DNA of 64,000 bases from Morella rubra (lineage: Eukaryota > Streptophyta > Magnoliopsida > Fagales > Myricaceae), in NCBI GenBank assembly GCA_003952965.2, contig CM025854.1, forward strand, positions 26,875,462-26,939,461. Reading direction: 5' to 3'. The first letter of the stretch is position 1. Each line of letters begins with the position of its first letter. Of the stretch, positions 13,601 to 24,803 are shown one piece after another. The notes under the pieces were generated by a model, which worked only from the letters and a program-made list of their open reading frames with translations, did no database searches and was not told the origin of the DNA. The translations under genes were made by a program, and so were the position numbers.

Positions 13601-13702
13601 GCCGCCAACGACGCATCGGAAATCGGCGTTACTACAAGTATTCAGCAGCCTGTTATGAAGGATTGTACCGAGAAAGCGCTTTGTTGCCCTGGGAAAAGCC
13701 AT
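9769..13702 (-). CDS. EFTS: elongation factor Ts, mitochondrial
   Basis: Guanine-nucleotide exchange factor that recharges mitochondrial EF-Tu with GTP. Eight exons with GT-AG borders and consistent phases: 13702-13456, 13372-13200, 13084-12995, 12691-12517, 12226-12042, 11743-11618, 10604-10516, 9814-9769. Together they give 1131 nt, or 376 residues, typical for the mitochondrial form. The first roughly 60 residues are basic and Ser/Arg-rich (transit peptide). The TS-N/UBA-like domain follows (LIKQLRERTSAPIKDVKTAL, then an EAAQKDLRKRG spanning the exon 1/2 border). The EF-Ts hallmark ETDFVARN lies in exon 2, and the two core EF-Ts folds in exons 3-7. It ends SASEPVAEAV. Introns 5 and 6 (between exons 5-6 and 6-7) are short and long respectively; a TA microsatellite lies in intron 6. 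Confidence 0.95.
10659..10693. repeat. (TA)n microsatellite
   Basis: An uninterrupted TA dinucleotide run of about 35 bases in the intron between EF-Ts exons 6 and 7. It is likely length-polymorphic. Confidence 0.9.
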
Positions 13703-14247
13703 GAACTCCGACCTTCAGCTATGTGTGGGATAGCCAAAAACAGAAGAACTGCTTCAGAAGTGATCCAGAGAAGAGCGCTTGAAAGACGAGGGACCAGGGA
13801 CCTGCTCTCGAAACAGTGACTGCGAAATGCGATGTACCCACAGAGGGGAAAGGAAAAAATAAAATAAATGTAGAACTATATAAAAGAAACGTTTTATTAT
13901 TATTTTGTATTCTAAGAAGAGAAAAACGTTTCCAAGGGAAAGGCTTCGACAGACTTGGTGCTTTTTTTCGTTTCCTGTTTCAGACACTCAAGGGTAGAAA
14001 CTTCCATACATTGATTATTGATATATTGGATGTCACAAAGAAGAGATTTTTCACGAAAGAGAGGCGACGCCCCAATATGTTAGCTAACACTTGGAATTTT
14101 CCTATTTATGATATCGTGAAAGGTGAATCTGTCACTAAATTCGTATAGACAGGAATTTCTATTAGAGCGCAAACTACAAAACTTGAGCTTCAAGGAATTC
14201 CTTCCTTTCCGTTCTATTTTGCACTCCACAGAAACATCCAGACAGGG
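13703..14247. other. divergent promoter space between EF-Ts and the SABATH array
   Basis: This stretch lies between the EF-Ts start codon (minus strand) and the remnant start of SABATH copy 1 (plus strand). Bases 14170-14247 still resemble the leader of the intact SABATH copies (the CTTCAAGGAA word and the run before the ATG). No other feature was recognised. Confidence 0.5.
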
Positions 14248-14846
14248 ATGGCATGACAAAAACCATCATGATCTGTTGTTTGGGGTAATGAACTTGCATT
14301 AAGATATTGGTCGAGGACAAATTTTGAAAGGATTTTACACTTTGCAGAGACGAGGAGTAGAGGCAGCTGAGGTCTTGACTAACGAGGCTATTGCTTGGAA
14401 ACTTGATACAACAGAAGTCATTTCTCCATCATCTTCCATGAAATGGTTTGCTATTGCAGACTTGGGATGTTCGGTCGGACCTAACACAATTATCGCAGTG
14501 GAAGACATTATAGATTCTGTTATACTCAAGTGCCAGTCTTTTGGCCAAGATGAAGAAGCTCTGGAATTCCAGGTGTTCTTTAAAGACTATGCCTCAAAAC
14601 GATTTCAGCATTAAAGGAATGGAACCCTTGGTCCACCCAGCAAGTGAGGAATCTGATGTCCAAAGTGTGCTATCGATGATGAGAGCAGTTTGGGCAGAAC
14701 TCAATTGAGGGCCACTTTGGAAAGGTTATCGTTGATGAGTTGTTTGATCGATTCAGGAGGAAATTTGAAGAGAACTCCATCTGTTCACATCTACTAACAA
14801 GAAGATGGTCGAATTGTATGTCCTTCCCAAGCGCAAATCCTATTGA
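14248..14846 (+). pseudogene. SABATH methyltransferase copy 1, internally deleted
   Basis: Broken member of the SABATH family (SAM-dependent methylation of small-molecule carboxyls or nitrogens). An ATG in the ancestral leader context survives at 14248, but the rest of exon 1 (the MKGGDG..YAHNSS stretch) is missing. Exon 2 starts at 14348 after a good acceptor and keeps the SAM motif DLGCSVGPNT. It then stops at CGATTTCA, where exon 2 joins straight into the middle of exon 3 (GCATTAAAGG...). The intact copies carry TTTCA at both of these points, so the roughly 1-kb deletion, which removed intron 2 and the active-site SLHWLS region, probably used that 5-bp repeat. The exon 3 remnant has stops and frameshifts and ends PKRKSY-stop at 14846. 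Closest in sequence to copy 8. Confidence 0.9.
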
Positions 14847-16034
14847 TCATTGTGTTACATGATGACTCCCCTGTTCTCAAGACTCTGCACTCTGTTTTAT
14901 TTTTTCTTGGTTTTCTTTTAGCGGGTGGTTGTGGGGTTGGTGCTGGGATTTGGTATTATTTACTAGTTTTTCTTCAAGTGCATGTTCCATGCATACTGCT
15001 TAGAGAGAGAAAAAGCATATTACAGGCATACGGATGCTATACAAGTTGGTATATCTACTTACATCTCTGTGCCTCATCTGCATATGCTTTAATAGAATGA
15101 GGGGACATTTTAATGTCTTATGATGCCATTCCAATTCAGTTTGTTTTCATTTTATCTAGTCCACAAACCCATCTTTCAAATTCGAGTGCTTGAACCACTG
15201 CTCAAAGTTTTCCTCTGTATTATCAGTTGCGGATCAAACTTGGCTTGATTCTTGTTTCCTTTTCAGGGACTGTGATCAAATTAAATTCGCTTTTCGCTCT
15301 TCCTTTTTCATGTATCCATATTTATTCAAGTGCCTTTTTAGGAACAAATGAGCGCCATAATTAGTTGAAACAAACTTGGCTTGATCCAAGTGTTTAGAAA
15401 TCTTTAGATAAGATCATGCTTTTGTAACTGGGGAGTACAAATCTTTGGGTTGAGTGATATCTCAATAAGTTATTCTAAGATCACCCAAGAAGGCTGCTAG
15501 GTAAAACTTTTTTCCCCTCCATTGTAGTAGTGCTATGTAACAAACATACAAGCAGAGAAGAACAGGGAGCAAGATCCGGAATTATGTACCAGTTTTTGCT
15601 TCAGCTGCGTATCACGCGTATCATGGTATACCTGTTGGTGTATGTTCTGCAAGCAAAAGCTCGGAGAACAATTTTTTGTAACAAAGTAAAGCTTTGTGGA
15701 TCTCCATGAAGTAGAAAGGAGAGTAATCCCTTAAGAAAAGATAGACTCATGAATTTGAGTTAACATAGGAATCGGGTCAAAATTGTAAGAGACAAACAAA
15801 ATCGGACTTTAATACCCATAGGGCGGACGGCCAACTGCTGAGCCATGTTTCTTATCCGGTAGCCAGTCTAAGCCACTCTGGGTAGCGATGTTATTGAACT
15901 AATTTAATGACATTATTGCATTGGCTCCATTGACTTGCTCATGGAAAACTTCTTGTTTTAGTCAGCTCTAATTGTTTTATAGTGCCTCGAGATTCACATG
16001 ATAGCAAAGTCCACAATGAACTAGTAAACACAAG
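14847..16034. other. intergenic between SABATH copies 1 and 2
   Basis: About 1.2 kb with no recognisable gene. The right end should hold the promoter of copy 2. Confidence 0.5.
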
Positions 16035-16042
16035 TATAAATT
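16035..16042 (+). promoter_or_regulatory. TATA-like box of SABATH copy 2
   Basis: TATAAATT lies 95 bases before the ATG at 16130. The B-type copies have CATGAATT at the same aligned place, so the box is specific to this copy type; whether it is used is inferred only from position. Confidence 0.4.
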
Positions 16043-16129
16043 AGAGTGCAAATCTTAGAACTTCAAGGAAATTTTTTGCTTGCCGTCTACTTTTCACTCT
16101 TACATACGGACAAATCTATCCAGAGAGTG

Positions 16130-17650
16130 ATGGCCGGCAAATCAACTAGATCATCTCCGATGAAAGGGGGAGATGGACAGTATAGCTACGCTCACAATTC
16201 CTCATATCAGGTTCTACTTTCTTTTGTTCTTTACATGAATCAGGTAGACAGGTACTCGTTTCTAGGCTCTAGCTAGATACAACAATTGTTCCATAAGACC
16301 AAAGTACTCCTGGTTTGCACTGCTTTCTACCCTGAAGTTTGCCAAAAATCATGAAGATCTTTAATTTGGGCAAGCGAACTTGTATGATGATATTGATCAA
16401 CAATACATTTTGTAAGATTTTTTCATTTTGCAGAGAGAAGGATTGGAGATTGCCAAGGTCTTTATCAAGGAGGCTATTGTTGAGAAACTTGGCATAAAGT
16501 CTTCATCCTTGGAATTATTCACAATTGCAGACTTGGGATGTTCTGTCGGACCTAACACTCTAGTCGTGGTGGAGAACATTATAGATTCTGTGAAACACAA
16601 GTATCAATCTATTGACCAAAAGAAAGAAGCTGTTGAATTCCTGGTGTTTTTTAATGACCATGTGTCAAACGATTTCAACACTCTGTTCAAGTCTTTTCCT
16701 TCGGATAATCAATACTTTGCAGCCGGGGTGCCAGGTCCTTTCCAAGATCGCTTGTTTCCAAAGGCTTCTCTCCATTTTGTCCACTGCTCATATTCACTTC
16801 ACTGGCTCTCGAAGGTTCCAAACGAGTTGATGGATCAGAACTCACCTGCATGGAATGAGGGAAGAATTTACCATACCAATGGCCCGAATGCAGTCCGTGA
16901 GGCTTACTCAGCTCAGTTTGCCAAAGATATTGAGTCCTTTTTGAATGCCAGGGCAGAAGAGCTTGTCCATGGGGGGCTCATGGCCCTGATCATAGCATGT
17001 CTACCTGATGGAGTTTCAAGTCAGTCTTCTGACTTTGCATTTATTGATCTTTTGGAGGCTACTCTCAAGGAAATGGCAGATGAGGTAACAATTGATCAAA
17101 CTCTGGTACTCAGACAAACAAATCAGAATGTTCTGATATTGTAGGATTGTCTTAAACACTAAGCTTTAAGTTTCATGCCTGAAGGTGTATAATTTATTTG
17201 GTCCAAAATAGCATCATTGACTCGTCTTATGTTTATTTTTCATCTCCGTTAGATTTTTCTTTGACTGCAATGAAATATTAGTTCATTTTACTTTAGGGCA
17301 TCCTAACTGAAGACGAAGTGGACTCTTTCAACTTCCCACAGTACAACCCAACTCCAGCAGAGCTGGGCACTTTGCTTGAAAGAAATTGCAGTTTCAGCAT
17401 TGAAAGGATGGAACCATTAGTCCGCCCAGCAAGGAAGGTATCTGATATCCAAAGTGTGATGTCGATGGTAAGAGCACTTTGGGAAGAACTTATTGAAGGC
17501 CACTTTGGAAATGATGTCCTTGATGAGCTGTTTGATCGACTCAAGAACAAAATTGTTGAGTGCTCCATCTTGTCTCAATCTAGCAAAAAGCAGGTGGGCG
17601 AAAAGCAGATGGTTGAATTATATGTCCTTCTCAAGCGGAAGGTAGACTAA
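16130..17650 (+). CDS. SABATH carboxyl/N-methyltransferase, copy 2 (A type), intact
   Basis: Transfers a methyl group from S-adenosylmethionine to a small acid or related metabolite; the substrate cannot be read from sequence. Exons 16130-16210, 16434-17084, 17297-17650 give 361 residues, usual for the family. Visible motifs: MKGGDGQYSYAHNSSYQ (11-27, SAM/substrate Gln region), IADLGCSVGPNT (58-69, SAM binding), SYSLHWLSKVP (147-156, the Trp that contacts the substrate carboxyl), then the SABATH C-terminal part with ELYVLLKRK. The position that is Met in salicylate methyltransferase (SLMWLS) is His here, so plain salicylate specificity is unlikely. Nearest named relatives recalled are the At1g66690/PXMT1 and At5g38100/loganic-acid methyltransferase groups. 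First intact gene of the array; copies 4 and 5 are its decayed sisters. Confidence 0.92.
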
Positions 17651-18014
17651 TCATTAGGTCTATCTCTTTTGTTGTTTATGTCCTTTTTTATTTCGTTTTT
17701 TGGGAGGCAGTGGGGGAGGTTGGGATTTGGAATTATGCTGTGGTTTTGCTTCAATAACAATTCGCTAGTCACTGTCCTGTACACGATATACACCGCCAAA
17801 CTTTTGGCTGATAGGATTCAATCGGATCATGTTTCAAATGACCCAATCCCTCGCACCCCACGCATTGTTCAGGAAAAAGACCTACCTTGTTAATGTATTT
17901 TGTTTGCTACAGGCTTGTCCTGATTCTCTGTATTGATCTGCGGATCCTCGGCCTTTTGTTTATGAATGAATGACTACTGGATTAGGAAAAAAAAAAAAAC
18001 ACCAATGATTGCAA
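17651..18014. other. 3' flank of SABATH copy 2
   Basis: This is the 3' untranslated and flanking sequence. The same block follows copies 4 and 5 (17665-17960 resembles 21898-22210 and 24810-25125), so these three copies were duplicated together with their downstream DNA. Confidence 0.6.
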
Positions 18015-18705
18015 TAATAATTTTATTTGGGTACAAATTCCCTTTGAACAAGGAAATTCCGAAAATATAAGAAGGCACAATCAGAATTCATGAATGCAAT
18101 CTGAATGTCTAGCATCCAATTCACACCAAGCCATATTACTCATTAATTGAGGTGGATGAATTAGGTCACCTCATGATGAGGTCATTAATGAGATGGATGA
18201 ATTCTATTAATAATTTTATTTGGGTACAATTTCCCTTTGAATGAGAGAATTCTGAAAATATCAAAAGGCACGATCAGAATTCATTGAATGTAATCTAGCA
18301 ATCCTAATTCACACCAAGCCATATTACTCATTAATTAAGGTGGATGAATTAGGTCACCTCATGATAAGGTCATTAATGAGGTGGATGAATTCTGTTAATA
18401 ATCTTATTTGGGTACAAATTCCCCCTGAATGAAGAAATTTCGAAAATATCAAAAGGCACTATTAGAATTCATTGAATGCAATCTAGCAATCATAATTCAC
18501 ACCAAGCCATATTACTCATTAGTTGAGGTGGATGAAATAGGTCACCTCATGATGAGGTCATTAACGAGGTGGATGAATTTTGTTATAATTTACCCACCTT
18601 AATTAATGAGATTATTGAGTAATATGGCTTAGTGTGAATTAGAGCCGCTAGATTGCATTCAATGAATTTTAACAGTACTTTATGATATTTTCGGAATTTC
18701 CTCCA
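18015..18705. repeat. satellite-like array upstream of SABATH copy 3
   Basis: Three direct repeats of about 188 bp (starting near 18015, 18207 and 18394). Each contains TTTATTTGGGTACAA, GAATTCATTGAATGCAATC-like and ACACCAAGCCATATTACTC words and ends in AATTGAGGTGGATGAATTAGG-like runs. They are followed near 18590-18705 by one shorter copy in inverted orientation. The same repeat family forms the larger array at 27944-29300. Confidence 0.8.
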
Positions 18706-18896
18706 GAGAATCCGTTCCCTATCTCAATATCCACTTCCAATAATAGTGTTCGAATGCCTTTATACATAGTTCGTTCGACGAGGACAGGTAAACACGCACA
18801 CATGAATTAGAGTGCACATCAAGAACTTTAAGGAAAACTTTTGCTTGGCAAACTATTTTTCTCTCTCGCGTTACCTACAAATCCATCAAGAGAGTG

Positions 18897-20430
18897 ATGG
18901 CCGGTATATCAACTGCATCATTCCCAATGAAAGGGGGAGACGGACCGAATAGTTACGCTCACAATTCCTCATATCAGGTACTGCAGGCTTTCGTCTTTGT
19001 TATGGAACTAGTTTCTCACGTTTTGCATTGCTTTCTATACCGAGGTCGCCAAACTTGCATGATGATGTTGGTCAAGGATATTAACTTTTCCAAGAATTCC
19101 ACATTTTGCAGAGAGAAGGATTGGAGAGTGCCAAGGACTTGATTAAGGAGTCTGTTGCTGAACAACTTGATATGAAGCAATCCATTTCCTCTTCGTCTGC
19201 CCCGAAACTATTCACTATTGCAGACTTGGGATGTGCTTTCGGACCTAACACACTCTTTGTGGTGGAAAACATTATCGATTCTGTTGAACTAAAGTACCAT
19301 TCTTTTGGCCAAAATCAAGAAGCTCTGGAATTCCTGGTCCTTTTTAGTGACCGCGCTTCAAACGATTTTAACACGCTGTTCAGGTCTCTCCCTTCTGATA
19401 AGAAATACTTTGCTGCCGGTGTACCTGGCTTTTTTCAAGATCGCTTGGTTCCCAAGGCTTCTCTTCATTTTGTCCACTGTTCCTACTCACTTCACTGGCT
19501 CTCAAAGATCCCAATGGAGTTGATGGATAGGGACTCACCTGCATGGAAAAAGGGAAGGATTTTCTACCATAACTCCCCTGATGAAGTTAGTGAGGCTTAC
19601 TCAGCTCAGTTTGCAAAGGACATGGAGTACATTTTGAATGCCAGGGCAGAAGAGCTTGTCTATGGAGGGCTCATGGCCCTTGTCGTACCTTGTATTCCCG
19701 ATGGGATTTCTAAACTGGAATTTTCAGACTTCAAATTTATGGATCTTATGGAAGAAAGTCTCAAGGACATGGTGGATGTGGTAATATTCGATAAACTCTA
19801 TAACTCCATATATATACCAGAAACATTACAGTAGAACAGCTAACATTAGTTGAAAAAATATATACTCAGAAAACTTAATCGTGGTATTCACTTTTAACAA
19901 ATCACTTTCTAGATTACAACTTTAAACGAAACGGTCCATGTGGTGTATTTTTTAATCACAAGACTCTTTTTTTCTACAAAAAGTTAGTTAGACTAACAAA
20001 AATGGAGATGGGTTGGGATGAGATGTCTATTTTTTGGATAATCTGTCTCCAACCCCTTCTTATCAGTGAACTAACTTTTAGGGGAAGAAAACAGCTACGT
20101 GTCTAAAAAAATTGCATCACAGAGACCCGTGGATACTATAAATGAATGATTGGCTGGGACAAAGTTTCTGCCAACCGTCTTTGAAACAGGTGAATGCGTC
20201 ATGCCTGGCCCGTACTTTTAGTTCTATTTCTCGTACCCATCAGTGTATAATCCTTTTCCATGACACCATTGGCTCGCTCCTACGTTTGAAAATAACTTTT
20301 TAAGGTATAATCATTTCTGGCAATCGGTTATGTCCGTTGATGATTTTGATGAAGTCGTTTCATTTTACCTTAGGGATTGCTGACTGAAGATAAGTGGATT
20401 CCTTCAACCTCCCACTATATCAAGTAGATC
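18897..20430 (+). pseudogene. SABATH copy 3 (B type), truncated and fused to copy 4
   Basis: Exons 1 (18897-18977) and 2 (19112-19780) are open and encode MAGISTASFPMKGGDG..., the SAM motif (DLGCAFGPNT) and SLHWLS. Exon 3 starts normally at 20374 after a TTAG acceptor with GLLTEDK, but a one-base loss (GATAAGTGG against GATAAAGTGG in copy 7) shifts the frame. After CCCACTATA the sequence switches into exon 1 of an A-type copy. The predicted product would stop after about 18 exon-3 residues (around 268 in all) and lack the C-terminal 90 or so residues that close the active site. A degenerate TATA (TTATACATAG) lies near 18760. Transcription is possible, activity unlikely (inference). Confidence 0.9.
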
Positions 20431-22004
20431 GTCTTCGATGAAAGGGGGAGATGGACAGTACAGCTACGCTCACAATTCCTCATATCAGGTTCTACTTTCT
20501 TTTGTTCTTTACATGAATCAGGTAGACAGGTACTCGTTTCTAGCTAGATACAACAATTGTTCCATAAGAATAAACTACTCCTGGTTTGCACTGCTTTCTA
20601 CCCTGAAGTTTGCCAAAAATCATGACGATCTTTAATTTGGGCAAGCGAACTTGTATGATGATATTGATCAACGACACATTTTGTAAGAATTTTTCATTTT
20701 TTCAGAGAGAAGGATTGGAGATTGCCAAGGTCTTTATCAAGGATTAGGAGGCTATTGTTGAGAAACTTGACATAGAGTCTTCATCCTTGGAATTATTCAC
20801 AATTGCAGACCTGGGATGTTCTGTCGGGACCTAACACTCTCGTCGTGGTGGAGAACATTATAGATTCTGTGAAACACAAGTATCAAACTATTGACCAAAA
20901 GAAAGAAGCTGTTGAATTACTGGTGTTTTTTAATGACCATGTGTCAAACTATTTCAACACTCTGTTCAAGTCTTTTCCTTCGGATAATCAATACTTTTCA
21001 GCCGGGGTGCCAGGTCCTGTCCAAGATCGCTTGTTTCCAAAGGCTTCTCTCCATTTTGTCCACTGCTCATATTCACTTCACTGGCTCTCAAAGGTTCCAA
21101 ACGAGTTGATGGACCAGAACTCACCTGCATGGAATAAGGGGAGAATTTACCATGCCAATGGCCTGAATGCAGTCCGTGAGGTTTACTCAGCTCAGTTTGC
21201 CAAGGACATTGAGTCCTTTTTGAATGCCAAGGCAGAAGAGCTTGTCCATGGGGGGCTCATGGCCCTGATCATAGCATGTCTACCTGATGGAGTTTCAAGT
21301 CAGTCTTCTGACTTTGCATTTATTGATCTTTTGGAAGCTACTCTCGAGGAAATGGTAGAGGAGGTAACAATTGATCAAACTCTGGTCGGACAAACAAATT
21401 ATAATGTTCTGATATTGTAGGATTGTCTTAAACACTAAGCTCTAAGTTTCATGCCTGAAGGTGTATAATAATTTGGTCCAAAATAGCATCGGTGACTCGT
21501 CTTATGTTAAAACCCACTCTTTTTCGTCTCCTTTAGAATTTTTCTTTGACTGCAATGAAATATTGCTTCATTTTACTTCAGGGCATCCTAACTGAAGACA
21601 AAGTGGACTCTTTCAACTTCCCACAGTACAACCCAACTTCAGCAGAGCTAGGCACTTTGCTGGAAAGAAATTGCAGTTTCAGCATTGAAAGGATGGAACC
21701 ATTAGTCCGCCCAGCAAGGAAGGTATCTGATATCTCCAGTGTAACGTCGATAGTAAGAGCACTTTGGGAAGAACTTATTGAAGGCCACTTTGGAAATGAT
21801 GTCCTTGATGAGCTGTTTGATCGACTCAAAAACAAAATTGTTGAGTCCTCCATCTTGTTTCAATCTAGCAAAAAGCAGATGGTTGAATTATATGTCCTTC
21901 TCTTTTGTTGTTTATGTCCTTTATTATTATTTTTTTTGGGAGGCAGTGGGGGAGGTTGGGATTTGGAATTATGTTGCGGTTTTGCTTCAATAACAATTCA
22001 CTAG
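20431..22004 (+). pseudogene. SABATH copy 4 (A type), promoterless and frameshifted
   Basis: Starts inside exon 1 at the fusion with copy 3; it keeps MKGGDGQYSYAHNSSYQ (20438-20488) but has no start region or promoter of its own. Exon 2 (from about 20706 to 21363) has a six-base insertion that creates an in-frame TAG (FIKD-stop) and, in the SAM motif, an extra G (CTGTCGGGACC) that shifts the frame. The rest of exon 2 and exon 3 (from 21582) is well preserved. The end of exon 3 has lost the roughly 33 bases that carry KRK and the normal stop, so the frame runs on to 22004. Clearly dead. Confidence 0.93.
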
Positions 22005-22666
22005 TCACTGTCTTGTGTACGATACTGCCAAACTTTTGGCTAATAGGATCCAATCGGATCATGTTTCAAATGGCCCAATCCCTCGCACCCCACGCATTGT
22101 TCAGGAAAAAGACCCACCTTGGTAATGTATTTTGTTTGCTACAGGCTCGTCCTGGTTTTCTATATTTGATCAGCGAATCCTCCTTTTATTTATGAATGAA
22201 TGACTACTTGATTAGAAAAAAAGGAAATTCACTGGTTACTGCAATAAGAATTTTATTTTCCTCATAGCAGTAGTTATCTTAAAACCCAATCATATATCAA
22301 AAAGAAGGCCTACGTTTCTTCATGATCACAATTATTCTTTTTTCTTTCTTGAGCAAAAACGGTGGAAGGAGACATCCAGAGAGAGGGAGAGAGAGTCAGA
22401 GAGAGAGGACATGATATACTAAATTTATCCACAGTTTAGTTCAGTCGGATATGTAATCTGTCCAATTTACCGAATATGGAGTATTTGCTCCCACTGACTT
22501 GCTCAAAGGAGACCAAGTTTTGACAATATCTCAATATGCACTACCAATAATAGTACAGGTAAACACGCACGCATGAATTAGAGAGCACATCAAGAACTTT
22601 AAGGAAAAATTTTGCTTGGCAAACTATTTTTCTCTCTCACCTACCCACAAATCCATCAAGAGAGTG
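22005..22666. other. spacer between SABATH copies 4 and 5, duplicated downstream
   Basis: Bases about 22245-22545 recur almost unchanged at about 25165-25445, including a GAGAGAGG-rich run near 22380. In the promoter before copy 5, the stretch GTGTTCGAATGCCTTTATA..., present before copies 3, 6 and 7, is missing, which removes the likely TATA box. Confidence 0.65.
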
Positions 22667-24803
22667 ATGACCGGTATATCAACTGCATCATCCCCCAATG
22701 AAAGGGGGAGACGGACCGTATAGTTACGCTCACAATTCCTCATATCAGGTACTGCAGGCTTTCAGATCTTTTAAAGGGAATCGGGTACTAACTAGTTTCT
22801 CGCGTTTTGCATTACTTTCTATATCACGGCGATCTTTAATTTGGGCAAGCAACTTGTATGATGATATTGATCAACGAGAGTTTTTGTAAGATTTTTTCAT
22901 TTTGCAGAGAGAAGGATTGGAGATCGCCAAGGTCTTCATCAAGAACTTGACATAAAGTCTTCATCCTTGGAATTATTGACAATTGCAGACTTGGGATGTT
23001 CCGTTGGACCTAACACTCTCGTCGTGGTGGAGAACATTATAGATTCTATCAAACACAAGTATCAAACCATTGACCAAAAGAAAGAAGCTGTTGAATTCCT
23101 GGTGTTTTTTAATGACCATGGGCATGTTCGTTTTGGCAGCATCATGAGAATTCGCATTCAACTAAAAACACAATCCCACCGAATATAATTTATTTGAGGA
23201 TGCTGTACTGTAGTTTCCGATTTTGCTCTGGCCATATTTATACAGAATTACTAAAATACCCTCCAGTCATGCGTTACATACATCAAAACCGAAGGTAAAA
23301 TGGACTTTTAAAAAATACATGGCCCCCACACGTCAACTCATTAAATACTCAGACACGTGAATGGATAAAATACCCCCAACTGATTTACGCAAGTTTTGCT
23401 TTGGTAAAGGGCGATTTAGTCATTTCCCCCCCTCCCTCTGCGTGCGGCCTGCAGCTTGTCAACTTGTCTCCTACGTGAGCCAATTTTGTTGTTTTGCAAA
23501 AGTTGAGTCAGGCAGCAAAAACGTCTAGTCGTTTGTCGTTTTCTTCCTTCTTTTTTTTTTTTAATACCTTTCAAATATTCAACTTTTAATAAAAATAAAT
23601 AAATTCGAAATTATAATAAATATTACAAATAAACAATATTATTTTACATTTTATCTTTTCACTCGTTCCAATAAAAATAATTAAAAAAAAAACAACATTA
23701 AAAATCATTATTAATTTTTTTACACCTCAACAACTCTACACATGACCAATACAACTTTAACATCACCTAAAAATTTTCAAAACACTTCAAATCCTACAAA
23801 AAAATCTCAAAACGAACATGCCCCATGTGTCGAACAATTTCAACACTCTGTTCAAGTCTTTTCCTTCTGATAATCAATACTTTGCAGCCGGGGTGCCAGG
23901 TCCTTTCCAAGATCGCTTGTTTCCAAAGGCTTCTCTCTATTTTGTCCACTGCTAATATTCACTTCAGTGGCTCTCAAAGGTTCCAAACGAGTTGAGGGAC
24001 CAGAACCCACCTGCATGGAATGAGGGGAGAATTTACCATACCAATGGCCCGAATGCAGTCCGTGAGGCTTGCTCAGTTCAGTTTGCCAAGGACATCGAGT
24101 CCTTTTTGAATACCAGGGCAGAAGAGCTTGTCCATGGGGGGCTCCTGGCCCTGATCATACCATGTCTATCTGATGGAGTTTCAAGTCATTTTTCTGACTT
24201 AGCATTTATTGATCTTTTGGAAGCTACTCTCAAGGAAATGGTAGATGAGGTAACAATTGATCGAACTCTGGTCAGACAAACAAATAAGAATGTTCTGGTA
24301 TTGTAGGATTGTCTTAAACACTAAGCTCTAAGTTTCATGCCTGAAGGTGTATAATAATTTGGTCCAAAATAGCATCGGTGACTCGTCTTATGTTAAAACC
24401 CACTCTTTTTCGTCTCCTTTAGAATTTTTCTTTGACTGCAATGAAATATTGCTTCATTTTACTTCAGGGCATCCTAACTGAAGACAAAGTGGACTCTTTC
24501 AACTACCCACAGCACAACCCAACTCCAGCAGAGCTAGGCACTTTGCTGGAAAGAAATTACAGTCTCAGCATTGAAAGGATGAAACCATTAGTCCGCCCAG
24601 CAAGGAAGGTATCTGATATCCAAAGTGTGACGTCGATAGTAAGAGCAATTTTAGAAGAACTTATTGAAGGCCACTTTGGAAATGATATCCTTGATGAGCT
24701 GTTTCATCGACTCAACAACAAAATTGTTGAGTCCTCCATCTTGTTTCAATCTCGCAAAAAGATGTTTGAATTATATGTCCTTCTCAAGCGTAAGAATTAT
24801 TAG
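22667..24803 (+). pseudogene. SABATH copy 5, B/A chimera interrupted by a transposon
   Basis: Exon 1 (22667-22747) is of B type (MTGISTAS...) with one extra C before the MKGGDG codons, so it is out of frame. Intron 1 changes from B-type to A-type sequence between about 22760 and 22830, and exons 2 and 3 are A type. Exon 2 has lost about 14 bases (frameshift, stop soon after), is split by a 704-bp element at 23120-23823, and carries a stop in place of the SYSLHWLS Ser (TAA near 23952). Exon 2 ends at 24249 and exon 3 runs 24468-24803 with an intact end (LLKRKNY-stop). At least four independent lesions. Confidence 0.93.
23120..23823. mobile_element. 704-bp non-autonomous DNA transposon in SABATH copy 5 exon 2
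   Basis: Terminal inverted repeats of at least 16 bp: the left end is GGGCATGTTCGTTTTG and the right end its reverse complement. The flanking exon reads GAC-CAT on the left and CAT-GTGTC on the right, while the intact copies have a single GACCATGTGTC, so a 3-bp duplication (CAT) marks the insertion. No transposase is encoded. Three-base duplications and GGGCA-type ends recall PIF/Harbinger, whose preferred target is TWA, so the superfamily stays open. Confidence 0.88.

Noticed and set aside
13137-13819. Plus-strand frames of 115-173 codons over EF-Ts exons 1 and 2
   Set aside because: Shadows of the minus-strand EF-Ts coding sequence.
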